A DNA stretch of 10,916 nucleotides from Bacilli bacterium (GCA_016302065.1 JAEDOI010000032.1:1-10916); one strand, 5' to 3'. Shown: positions 1 to 5,848, counted from the first letter of the stretch. Notes: generated from the sequence alone by a model not told the origin. Numbers and translations are program-made.

Positions 1-18
1 AGGTATATTCCTATACCT
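1..18 (-). terminator. Hairpin at window edge, probable terminator stem
   Basis: Seven-base inverted repeat AGGTATA / TATACCT with a four-base loop lies just beyond the stop codon of the XRE-like remnant on the minus strand. Any U-tract would fall outside the window, so its role as an intrinsic terminator is inferred from position. Confidence 0.35.
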
Positions 19-21
19 TCA

Positions 22-237
22 TTATTTTTTATTGTTTGGAACTAATTTCTTTACTACATCAATGTAATATTCATCGACTCGTGGAAATATGGAAACATCT
101 ATTACATAATTTGGAATTAATTCTTCCATCCACATAAATATATAAACTACATCTATCGGATTATTAAAGTCATATTCTTTTATGAATTAATATTAACTTT
201 AAGTATAGAAGATATTTCTTCTAGTCTTTTTAATTTT
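22..237 (-). pseudogene. Degenerate 3' remnant of an XRE-family regulator gene
   Basis: On the minus strand this stretch encodes the C-terminal part of the same protein as the XRE regulator gene ending at 6471. It begins in the frame LKRLEEISSILKVNINS, then hits TAA because one base is missing near 181 relative to the other copy. The shifted frame continues through DFNNPIDVVYIFMWMEEL and ends KKLVPNNKK at 22. The helix-turn-helix half is absent: similarity stops abruptly at 237. This copy keeps a TGG (Trp) codon where the 6.5 kb copy has TAG, and it shows that the family protein can run some 35 residues past that Trp. No start codon or ribosome site remains, so it is very unlikely to make a functional protein. 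Confidence 0.8.
71..237 (-). repeat. Direct repeat copy A (XRE gene 3' segment)
   Basis: 167 bases aligning to 6412-6579 in the same orientation. By eye I count about ten substitutions and one single-base gap (roughly 93-94% identity). The similarity ends sharply on both sides. The two copies lie about 6.3 kb apart, so unequal recombination between them could delete or duplicate everything from the RelQ operon to groESL. Confidence 0.85.
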
Positions 238-243
238 AACTTA

Positions 244-274
244 TAAAAATAGAGTTAGTCATAAAACTAACTCT
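244..274 (-). terminator. Intrinsic terminator of the small alarmone synthetase operon
   Basis: Perfect nine-base inverted repeat AGAGTTAGT (251-259) / ACTAACTCT (266-274) with a six-base loop, followed on the minus strand by ATTTTTAT. It sits after the last gene of the run that ends at 439/359, so it probably ends that transcript. Confidence 0.75.
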
Positions 275-358
275 CCGATATAAAATTCCTGGGCTATAAT
301 ATATTTGAAAATTTTAAGAGTAAGTTTCTTTTTTCACTAGCATATAACCCAAGACTTT

Positions 359-439
359 TTATTCACTTCTAAGAACTACAGCAGGATCTTTCTCTTCACC
401 CATTTCATAGTCTTTTTTTATATTCTTTAATTCAAGCAT
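359..439 (-). pseudogene. ABC transporter gene remnant: fused start and end after internal deletion
   Basis: A 26-codon frame begins ATG at 439, one base overlapping the stop of the preceding gene (TAATG), behind a very strong Shine-Dalgarno (GGGGAGGAG, seven to eight bases upstream). Residues 1-17, MLELKNIKKDYEMGEEK, read like the N-terminus of a MacB/LolD-type ABC transporter ATPase, where a loop leading to 'V.AL.G' would follow. The last nine residues, DPAVVLRSE, instead resemble the extreme C-terminus of a MacB/FtsX-type permease (typical 'DP.EALR.E'). ATPase-permease fusion genes exist in Firmicutes, so the simplest reading is a large in-frame internal deletion. It lacks Walker A, signature and Walker B motifs. 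It could instead be a chance small peptide, but the strong ribosome site favours a genuine former gene start. Confidence 0.55.
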
Positions 440-885
440 TACTTTACTCCTCCCCTAATAATTTCTATTTTTTCCTTTTTAAAAGTAAATAATCTAACTT
501 TTTTATTGCATTTAGGACATTTTGCTTTTTTAAATCCAGCCTTTGTTTGTAATGGAAGTTTTAAAATTGTACCACATTTTGAACATTTTTTATAAATATG
601 ATCTTTATCATTAAAATTCAAATTTACTACTTTAAATGGTTTTAGAAAATTCACTTTTATTTTAAAAAACAATTGATTTTCTTTTGATCTTTTATAGATT
701 TTTTTGGAAAAAAATCTAAATAACATATAAATAATAACAAGTAAAGAAATAAAATTTAATATATTACTTCTTATAAATAAATTTATGATTATTAATACAA
801 TATATAATTCAAATAAAAATTTATATAATTCATCTGGACCATATCTACCATACATGAATTTTCTAATTTTTTCTTCAAATTTCAT
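439..885 (-). CDS. Membrane-anchored zinc-ribbon protein
   Basis: A 148-residue protein with two adjacent hydrophobic segments (about residues 22-38 and 41-59), a basic linker, and a C-terminal four-cysteine zinc ribbon: CSKC at 101-104 and CPKC at 123-126. The ribbon is followed by KKVRLFTFKK, suggesting a basic face that might bind nucleic acid or acidic partners. The N-terminal FMYGRYGPDEL is a pattern I associate with small uncharacterised Firmicutes membrane proteins carrying a terminal zinc ribbon; no function is established. The start at 885 lies inside the end of the alarmone synthetase gene (11-base overlap) and has GGAGAG upstream, so translation is probably coupled. The base composition is extremely AT-rich, driving the Lys/Ile/Phe-rich content. 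Confidence 0.8.
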   Translation of the reverse strand: MKFEEKIRKFMYGRYGPDELYKFLFELYIVLIIINLFIRSNILNFISLLVIIYMLFRFFSKKIYKRSKENQLFFKIKVNFLKPFKVVNLNFNDKDHIYKKCSKCGTILKLPLQTKAGFKKAKCPKCNKKVRLFTFKKEKIEIIRGGVK

Positions 886-1543
886 TCTGAACTCTCCATT
901 TGTATTTAGATATATTTTCTATAGTTTCAATAATACCTTTATTTTTAACTTTTTTTTCTTGATATAATTTATTCATAGATAAATCTACCTTCCATACTTG
1001 TTCAGCATTTGCTCTTAATTCATCTTTTACTTCTTTACTTGTAGACACATGTTTATAGTTTAATTTATGTTCATTTGATGCCCATGAATCCATGCAAACA
1101 GTTCTAATTTGAATTTCTGATCTTATGTTTTTTAAAGTTCCATCTATTGATACGGGTATTTCTATAATTAAATGTATTCCCCTATATCCACTATTTTTTG
1201 GATTTTTAATATAATCTTTAACTTCAATAATCTTAATATTTTTATTATTCTTAAGTTTGTCAGAGACTAAATAAACATTATCGAGAAAATCACATACTAT
1301 TCTAGCACCTACTATATCATTAAGTGAATTTAGACTTTCTATTGTTAGAGGTAAATTTTTTCTTTGAAGTTTTAGAATGATACTTTCAGTACTTTTTATT
1401 CTAGTAGAAACATGATTTATTGGATTATCAATATCTAAAAAACTAATTTCAGTGTTTAAAATTTCCAAATATGTTTTTAACTGTTTCATAGCTGCTTCAT
1501 AATATAATAGATTTTTTTTAAAATTTTTTAGTTTCGCTTGCAT
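875..1543 (-). CDS. relQ: Small alarmone synthetase, GTP pyrophosphokinase (RelQ/YjbM type)
   Basis: A 222-residue single-domain RelA/SpoT-type synthetase, which transfers pyrophosphate from ATP to GDP/GTP to make (p)ppGpp. Visible landmarks: RIKSTESIILK (48-58, ATP-binding Arg/Lys), NDIVGARIVC (75-84, conserved Asp76), GYRGIHL (119-125) and SEIQIRT (142-148, catalytic Glu143), then DSWASNEHKLNYK (152-164). No HD hydrolase, TGS or ACT domain is present, and the length fits the stand-alone SAS class (B. subtilis YjbM is about 211 residues). The N-terminal helix and the order of motifs match YjbM closely; YwaC/RelP is the alternative. The start ATG overlaps the upstream peptidase stop by one base (TAATG), with AAGAG seven bases upstream. 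The C-terminal tail after residue 170 is divergent. Confidence 0.92.
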   Translation of the reverse strand: MQAKLKNFKKNLLYYEAAMKQLKTYLEILNTEISFLDIDNPINHVSTRIKSTESIILKLQRKNLPLTIESLNSLNDIVGARIVCDFLDNVYLVSDKLKNNKNIKIIEVKDYIKNPKNSGYRGIHLIIEIPVSIDGTLKNIRSEIQIRTVCMDSWASNEHKLNYKHVSTSKEVKDELRANAEQVWKVDLSMNKLYQEKKVKNKGIIETIENISKYKWRVQNEI

Positions 1544-2226
1544 TAATCATCTCTTCTGCCAAATAATAGTATTAACCTTAAAATTTCAATAACTGTACTT
1601 GCAACACTTGCTACATATGTGGATGCTGCAGCACTTAACATTACTTTACCACCAGATAGTTCTCTTTTTGTTAAATACTCGGATTTTTCAAGTTCTTTCA
1701 AACCTCTTCTACTTGCATTTATTTCAACTGGCAAAGTTACTAATTGGAATAAAAGTATAACAATTTCTGCTATAATTCCTATCCAAATTAAATCTAAAGA
1801 TCCAAATAAACATCCAAGTAATATTGCAAAATAACCTGCATAAGATGAAAAATTAACAACTGGAACTAATAGAGATCTTATCTTAAAAAATAAATAATTT
1901 TCTTTATCTTGTACAGCATGACCACATTCATGACACGCAACTGAAACACTTGCAATAGAAGATTGTCTATAATTATTTTTCGATAATCTAATTACTTTAT
2001 TTCTTGGATCATAATGGTCTGATAAATATCCACCTGTTTCAACAACATCAATATCATATAAACCTTGTTGATCTAATATATATCTAGCTACCTCTCTTCC
2101 AGTTAATCCTTTTTCATTTTTAATTTTTGAATACTTGCTATATGAACTTGACACGAACGCTTGTGCTAATAATGTGATAATTAGTGCAATAAATGTTAGT
2201 CCATACGATATAAAAACATAATCCAT
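1543..2226 (-). CDS. yugP: YugP-type membrane zinc metallopeptidase
   Basis: A 227-residue integral membrane protein of the neutral zinc metallopeptidase family found in B. subtilis YugP. The zinc-binding HECGH lies at 99-103, and Glu168 in PVEINASRR is the expected third ligand. Hydrophobic segments are at about 4-24, 119-140, 143-165 and 205-222, so the HExxH segment lies between the first and second membrane spans. Substrates of this family are not established; a role in membrane-protein turnover is inference. It is separated from the upstream thioredoxin-like gene by five bases and overlaps relQ by one. Its own GAGG lies about 16 bases from the ATG, far from ideal, so translation probably depends on the upstream gene. 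Confidence 0.88.
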   Translation of the reverse strand: MDYVFISYGLTFIALIITLLAQAFVSSSYSKYSKIKNEKGLTGREVARYILDQQGLYDIDVVETGGYLSDHYDPRNKVIRLSKNNYRQSSIASVSVACHECGHAVQDKENYLFFKIRSLLVPVVNFSSYAGYFAILLGCLFGSLDLIWIGIIAEIVILLFQLVTLPVEINASRRGLKELEKSEYLTKRELSGGKVMLSAAASTYVASVASTVIEILRLILLFGRRDD

Positions 2227-2231
2227 ACTAC

Positions 2232-2453
2232 TTAAGCTAATACCTCAATAAATTTCTTTATTTCTCTTTCATTCAATACTTTTCCTTGACTTATTATTTT
2301 ATCATTTATAACAAGTGCTGGGGTATTTGTAATATTATATCTATTATCTTTTTCTACTAATTTAATATCAATATTATTATCAGTAGCCTTTTTTATATTC
2401 TTTATTAATTTTATTCTATTGCTAGAGTTTGTTCCTATAACTTTTATTTCCAT
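2232..2453 (-). CDS. Thioredoxin-fold protein lacking the CxxC motif
   Basis: A 73-residue protein of the small thioredoxin-like ('redox-active disulfide protein 2', archaeal Mth307-like) type. The fold signature is clear: an initial strand MEIKVIG, helix 13-23, strand IDIKLVE, then NTPALVIN (43-50) with the conserved cis-Pro45, and a closing strand and helix IISQGKVLNEREIKKFI. The family's active site is GxGCxxC after the first strand; here the equivalent residues 7-13 read GTNSSNR, so both cysteines are gone (Ser10 and Arg13). It cannot do classical disulfide exchange; a binding role or early decay is possible. I chose the ATG at 2453 over the frame's upstream ATG at 2474, because the Shine-Dalgarno GAAGGAG (2464-2470) overlaps those extra seven codons and lies ten bases before 2453. 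Confidence 0.75.
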   Translation of the reverse strand: MEIKVIGTNSSNRIKLIKNIKKATDNNIDIKLVEKDNRYNITNTPALVINDKIISQGKVLNEREIKKFIEVLA

Positions 2454-2667
2454 ATTTTTTCTTCTCCTTCGCATTTATTATTTTTAAATCATAAGCTTTA
2501 TTCTTATCTTCATCATATTTAAAAATTACAATATCATTTTAATTTAATTTTTTATAACCTTTTTTATTAATTTCAGAATAATGAATAAAAATATCTTTAT
2601 CGATTTCTTCTGACTTAATAAATCCATAACCTAATTTATCATTAAACCATTTTACATAACCTTTCAT
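2422..2667 (-). pseudogene. Cold-shock (CspA) family gene interrupted by one stop codon
   Basis: From ATG at 2667 the minus strand reads MKGYVKWFNDKLGYGFIKSE, a clear cold-shock domain with RNP1-like LGYGFI and, further on, RNP2-like DIFIHYS. After GYKKLN a TAA codon (2539-2541) interrupts the frame. The same frame continues past it with NDIVIFKYDEDKNKAYDLKI, which matches the second half of the domain ('EGDVVEFE...AANV'). No frameshift is needed: one substitution (for example GAA to TAA) explains everything. After the domain the frame runs to a TAG at 2422, overlapping the start of the thioredoxin-like gene. A 42-residue truncated product lacking strands 4-5 of the OB fold would be made if translated. 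No convincing ribosome site is visible. Confidence 0.85.
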
Positions 2668-2725
2668 TTTAAATTATTTCTTTTTTTCCCTTCTTTTTTA
2701 TTTGCTATTAGAAACATAATAACAG

Positions 2726-3272
2726 TTAATAGGTACCTATTGTTGATGAAAAGAGATCTGTCATTGTGCCCTTAAATGCCATTCTGCCAATTAATTCTCC
2801 AGTTCTTTGAGTATCTAAATTTAATATTCCATCAACTGAATATTCATACATTTCCCAGATACTTCCAACTAATAAAGCAAAAAGTATGGAAAAATAATTT
2901 TAATTTTTTTATTCAACTTTATATCACAATATCTTTTATCTAGATTTGAAAAAATATCATAACCTACAATAAACATAACAATTCCAGATATAAAATGAAC
3001 AATCAAATCCCAATTATCGTATAAATCGTAGAAATTTAAAGTAGTACCTAAACATTAAGCTAAAAATATTAATAATGACAATAAAATTCTTGAATATATA
3101 TTTAAATTTATTTTAAATACTTTTTTTAAAAACCAATTATAGAATGTTAGTATAAAAGTTAATACCAACATACCAATATCTTCGAATTCTAAATTAATTA
3201 TTTTACTAAAATTAATATAACTATGATTATTTTTAAAATGTTATCTAATAAATTACATACTTTTTTATTCAT
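2726..3272 (-). pseudogene. Multiply disrupted membrane-protein gene (DUF2238-like)
   Basis: Three frames joined in order give a plausible hydrophobic protein. Frame 1 from ATG 3272 reads MNKKVCNLLDN then a hydrophobic helix and stops near 3215. A shifted frame continues with membrane segments (GMLVLTFILTFYNWFLKKVF and beyond), meets TAA at 3055-3057, and resumes CLGTTLNFYDLYDNWDLIVH. A second frameshift in a T-run near 2881 leads to FALLVGSIWEMYEYSVDGIL, ending GTMTDLFSSTIGTY at 2726. The order 'NFYD..WD..VH...G' then 'LLVGSIWEMYEY..D' then 'TMTDL' is typical of the DUF2238/YjdF-like inner-membrane family. At least three lesions are present, so it is a pseudogene; the family name is from pattern memory and moderately sure. 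Confidence 0.7.
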
Positions 3273-3303
3273 ATTCTTTATAAAAATAATTTCAAATCTC
3301 TTT

Positions 3304-3693
3304 CTAATTTATTTCAATATATTTCTTTTTATTATCTTTTTCTTCTTTTTTAGGAAGATTTAAATATAAAATTCCATTTTCAAATGATGCATATATATCT
3401 TCTTCATCAACATTTTCACCTATATTAAAGCTTCTTTTTATTTTTCCTGTAAATCTTTCTTTTCTAATATATTTTTTATCCTCCTCATCAGACGAATTAG
3501 AAATACTTACTGAAATACTAAGAATACCTTTATCTATTTCTATTTGAATATCTTCTTTCTTTACTCCTGGTAAATCTATTTGTAATTCATATCCATCCTT
3601 TTTTTCTATAATATCTGTATTCATTATTGGAGACTTTTTACAGTCATCCAACAATGAATCTTCTAAAAAATTAAATCTACTTGGTATATACAT
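3304..3693 (-). CDS. Small heat-shock protein, Hsp20/alpha-crystallin family
   Basis: A 129-residue ATP-independent holdase that keeps unfolding proteins soluble for later refolding by DnaK or GroEL. The alpha-crystallin domain spans roughly 23-115: DGYELQIDLPGVKKEDIQIE, a loop rich in Ser/Asp/Glu at 66-72, then FTGKIKRSFNIGENV and the hallmark ENGILYLNLPK (104-114). The C-terminal IEI (126-128) is the I-x-I anchor used for oligomer assembly. The N-terminal arm is short (about 22 residues). The gene begins 17 bases after groEL, with AAAGGAAAG overlapping the groEL stop region, so it is almost certainly the last gene of the groESL transcript and shares its heat control. Confidence 0.92.
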   Translation of the reverse strand: MYIPSRFNFLEDSLLDDCKKSPIMNTDIIEKKDGYELQIDLPGVKKEDIQIEIDKGILSISVSISNSSDEEDKKYIRKERFTGKIKRSFNIGENVDEEDIYASFENGILYLNLPKKEEKDNKKKYIEIN

Positions 3694-3710
3694 AATTAAT
3701 CATCTTTCCT

Positions 3711-5291
3711 TTATTCTGCTACTTTATCAGTAACAATACTTTCTGTAGTTAAAATCATTTTTGAAACTGATACAGCGTTTTCTAAAGCTGTTCTAGTAAC
3801 TTTAGCAGGGTCTACAATTCCTACTTCTTTCATATCAATTAATTCTCCAGTTGCAGCATTATATCCAATTCCCACTTTAGATGATGCTACTTTATCAAAT
3901 ATAATAGCAGGCTCATCTCCAGCATTTATTGCAATTTGTTTAAGTGGAGTTTCTAATGCTTTAAGAATAATGTTCCCACCAATCTTTTCAGCATCATCTA
4001 GTTTTGAAACCACTTCCCTCACATTTGGAATTATATCTACATATGCAGTTCCTCCACCAGCAACTATTCCTTCTTCTACTGCGGCTTTTGTTGCTGCTAA
4101 TGCATCTTCAATTCTTAATTTTTTCTCTTTCATTTCTACTTCAGTTGTTGCTCCTACTTTAATGACAGCAACTCCACCTGCAAGTTTAGCAAGTCTTTCT
4201 TGTAATTGTAATTTTACATTACTACCAATAGCATCAGATGCAATTTGTCTTTTTATTTCATCAATTCGTGTTTTTATATCTTTTTTATTTCCTAAACCAT
4301 CAACTATTATTGTAGAGTCTTTATTTGTTTTAATTTGTTTAGCTCTACCTAACATATCTATAGTTATATCTTTTAATTCTTCCTTTAAATCATTTTTAAC
4401 AACTTTACCACCAGTAAGTATTGCAATATCTTCTAGTAAAGATGCCCTATACTCACCTGTTTCTGGTGCTTTTACAGCAGTTATATCTAATATTCCACTT
4501 ACATTATTAAGAACTATTGTAGATAATGCCTCACCTTCTATATCATCGCAAATTATAAATAATTTTTTGTTTTCTTGCATTGTTTGTTCTACTATAGGTA
4601 ATATTTCTTTAAAATTAGAAATTTTCTTATCTGTAATTAAAATATATGGATCTTCAACTATAGTTTCTTGTTTTTCTTTATCTTTAATCATGTATGGAGA
4701 AACAACACCTTTATTAAATTGCATTCCTTCTACAACTTCTATTTCTGTATTTGAAGTTCTAGATTCCTCTAGTGTTATAACTCCATCAGTAGATACTTTT
4801 TCCATTGCATCAGCAATTAATTCTCCAACTTCATCATTGTTAGCTGATATTGATGCAACTCTTGCAATATCTTCTTTTCCTTCAACTTTAGAACTAATTT
4901 TTTCTATTTCTTTTATAGATACATCTAAAGTCTTATCCATACCTCTTTTTATTGCCATTGGATCAGCACCTGCTGCAATATTTTTAACTCCTTCTTTTAC
5001 CATAGATTGAGCTAATACTGTTGCAGTTGTTGTTCCATCACCTGCTACATCATTTGTTTTTATGGAAACTTGTTTAACTAAACTTGCCCCCATATTTTCA
5101 AACTTATCATCTAATGTAATTTCTTTTGCAATTGTAACTCCATCATTTGTTATTAATGGTGTTCCACCTTTATCTAATACAACATTTCTTCCTTTAGGTC
5201 CTAATGTAACCTTAACTGTATCTGCTAATTTATTGATACCATTTAATAATGAACTTCTTGCTTCTTCTCCAAATTTAATTTCTTTAGCCAT
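3711..5291 (-). CDS. groEL: Chaperonin GroEL (Hsp60), tail-less and apically divergent
   Basis: ATP-driven double-ring chaperonin that encapsulates unfolded proteins under the GroES lid. Equatorial nucleotide motifs are intact: LGPKGRNV (30-37), GDGTTTA (84-90), Asp396 for ATP hydrolysis in RIEDAL, and AGGGTA (411-416). Two departures stand out. The near-universal apical stretch KAPGFGDRRK is replaced by KAPETGEYRA (274-283), and the substrate-groove GYLSPY is GVVSPY (195-200). The protein ends at 526 with TDKVAE, without the usual Gly-Gly-Met tail of about 20 residues; TAA follows directly. AGGAG precedes the ATG, and groES ends 14 bases upstream. As the only groEL visible, and with an intact catalytic core, it is probably functional. 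Confidence 0.97.
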   Translation of the reverse strand: MAKEIKFGEEARSSLLNGINKLADTVKVTLGPKGRNVVLDKGGTPLITNDGVTIAKEITLDDKFENMGASLVKQVSIKTNDVAGDGTTTATVLAQSMVKEGVKNIAAGADPMAIKRGMDKTLDVSIKEIEKISSKVEGKEDIARVASISANNDEVGELIADAMEKVSTDGVITLEESRTSNTEIEVVEGMQFNKGVVSPYMIKDKEKQETIVEDPYILITDKKISNFKEILPIVEQTMQENKKLFIICDDIEGEALSTIVLNNVSGILDITAVKAPETGEYRASLLEDIAILTGGKVVKNDLKEELKDITIDMLGRAKQIKTNKDSTIIVDGLGNKKDIKTRIDEIKRQIASDAIGSNVKLQLQERLAKLAGGVAVIKVGATTEVEMKEKKLRIEDALAATKAAVEEGIVAGGGTAYVDIIPNVREVVSKLDDAEKIGGNIILKALETPLKQIAINAGDEPAIIFDKVASSKVGIGYNAATGELIDMKEVGIVDPAKVTRTALENAVSVSKMILTTESIVTDKVAE

Positions 5292-5305
5292 ACTTATTCA
5301 CTCTC

Positions 5306-5593
5306 CTATTCAATTACTGCTAAAATTTGGCTTTGATCTACTATTGTCAAATCTTCACCTTCATATGTTACTTCATTATCTCCAGCATAACTACTTAAAA
5401 ATACTTTATCTCCAACTTTTACATTAAATGGAACTGTCTTTCCATTATCTAAAATTTTTCCTGTTCCAAGTGCTACTACTGTCGCAATTCTTGATTTATC
5501 TTTAGAATGTTCTCCTAAAATAATTCCTGTTGCAGTTTTTGTTTCTTCTTTTTCTCTTTTTACTACAACTCTTTCGCCTAATGGTTTAATCAT
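5306..5593 (-). CDS. groES: Co-chaperonin GroES (Hsp10)
   Basis: A 95-residue lid of the GroEL chamber. The beta-barrel begins MIKPLGERVVVKR. The mobile loop at 17-31 carries the GroEL-contact tripeptide Ile-Ile-Leu (24-26) in TGIILGEH. The roof loop is around GTGKILDNGKTVPFNV, and the C-terminal GEDLTIVDQSQILAVIE is typical. Length is standard. The ribosome site AGAAGGAA (5599-5606) ends five bases before the ATG. It is the first gene of the groES-groEL-hsp20 unit and is preceded by an unusually long, repeat-filled leader and a CIRCE-controlled promoter. Confidence 0.97.
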   Translation of the reverse strand: MIKPLGERVVVKREKEETKTATGIILGEHSKDKSRIATVVALGTGKILDNGKTVPFNVKVGDKVFLSSYAGDNEVTYEGEDLTIVDQSQILAVIE

Positions 5594-5618
5594 TATAATT
5601 CCTTCTTTCTTTTTATTT

Positions 5619-5739
5619 GTTCAACTTTGAACAATGTTTTATTTTTTTAAGAACATTAATGTTCTTATTTTGTTCAATTTTGAACAATGTTTTATTTTTT
5701 TTAAGAACATAAACGTTCTTATTTTGTTCAATTTTGAAC
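5619..5739 (-). repeat. Tandem palindromes in the groES leader
   Basis: Two palindrome types alternate at a fixed step. Type 1 is GTTCAA-nn-TTGAAC at 5619-5632, 5672-5685 and 5726-5739. Type 2 is AAGAAC-n6-GTTCTT at 5649-5666 (a perfect 18-base palindrome, AAGAACATTAATGTTCTT) and 5703-5720. Starts are 53-54 bases apart, and the spacers (AATGTTTTATTTTTTT) are also conserved, so this is a tandem duplication of about 54 bases, just over two units. All copies lie downstream of the groES promoter and would be transcribed. Both types share GAAC/GTTC cores, so arms from different copies could pair with each other in RNA. A separate small hairpin (GCCTT/AAGGC, 5758-5771) lies closer to the transcription start. 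Confidence 0.9.
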
Positions 5740-5792
5740 TATTCCTCAAAATTTAAAGCCTTTTTAAAGGCCTATTTTTTAAGTACAATTTA

Positions 5793-5821
5793 TTTATACC
5801 ACAATAAATTAGCAATGTCAA
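5793..5821 (-). promoter_or_regulatory. Sigma-A-type promoter of groES-groEL-hsp20
   Basis: On the minus strand TTGACA (5816-5821) is followed after exactly 17 bases by TATAAA (5793-5798), close to the vegetative consensus. The start point would be near 5786, giving a groES leader of about 190 bases. The -35 box lies inside the CIRCE element. Confidence 0.85.
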
Positions 5822-5835
5822 TAGTTGAGTGCTAA
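5809..5835 (-). promoter_or_regulatory. CIRCE operator (HrcA binding site), one half degenerate
   Basis: The classical form is TTAGCACTC-N9-GAGTGCTAA. Here the minus strand has a perfect left half TTAGCACTC (5827-5835), a nine-base spacer, and a right half CATTGCTAA (5809-5817) that keeps TGCTAA but not GAG. The altered bases fall in the -35 box TTGACA. HrcA repression of groESL in the absence of heat stress is known for this element; no hrcA gene lies in the window. Confidence 0.88.
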
Positions 5836-5848
5836 TTTATTATTTTTT

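Noticed and set aside
1..245. Left-edge XRE sequence as an intact gene continuing outside the window
   Set aside because: The gene would run leftwards and its stop (22-24) is inside the window; the HTH half that should lie at 238 and above is absent, and a frameshift breaks what remains.
2539..2541. Recoding (read-through) of TAA in the cold-shock frame
   Set aside because: TAA is an effective stop throughout the window, no stimulatory structure is apparent, and nearby genes show ordinary decay; a nonsense mutation or sequencing error is simpler.
3970..5010. Plus-strand open frame of 346 codons opposite groEL
   Set aside because: It is antisense to a fully conserved groEL, rich in Ser/Ile/Pro as expected of a reverse-complement shadow, and has no ribosome site.
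5649..5720. AAGAAC-n6-GTTCTT palindromes as LexA (SOS) boxes
   Set aside because: The Gram-positive LexA site has GAAC and GTTC four bases apart (CGAAC-N4-GTTCG); here the spacing is six and the flanking C/G are missing.
5619..5739. The groES leader repeats as a CRISPR array
   Set aside because: The units are palindromic and the spacers between copies are themselves repeated, so there are no unique spacers; no cas genes are present.
5619..5739. Leader palindromes as intrinsic terminators of marR
   Set aside because: On the minus strand the stems are followed by A-rich, not U-rich, sequence.
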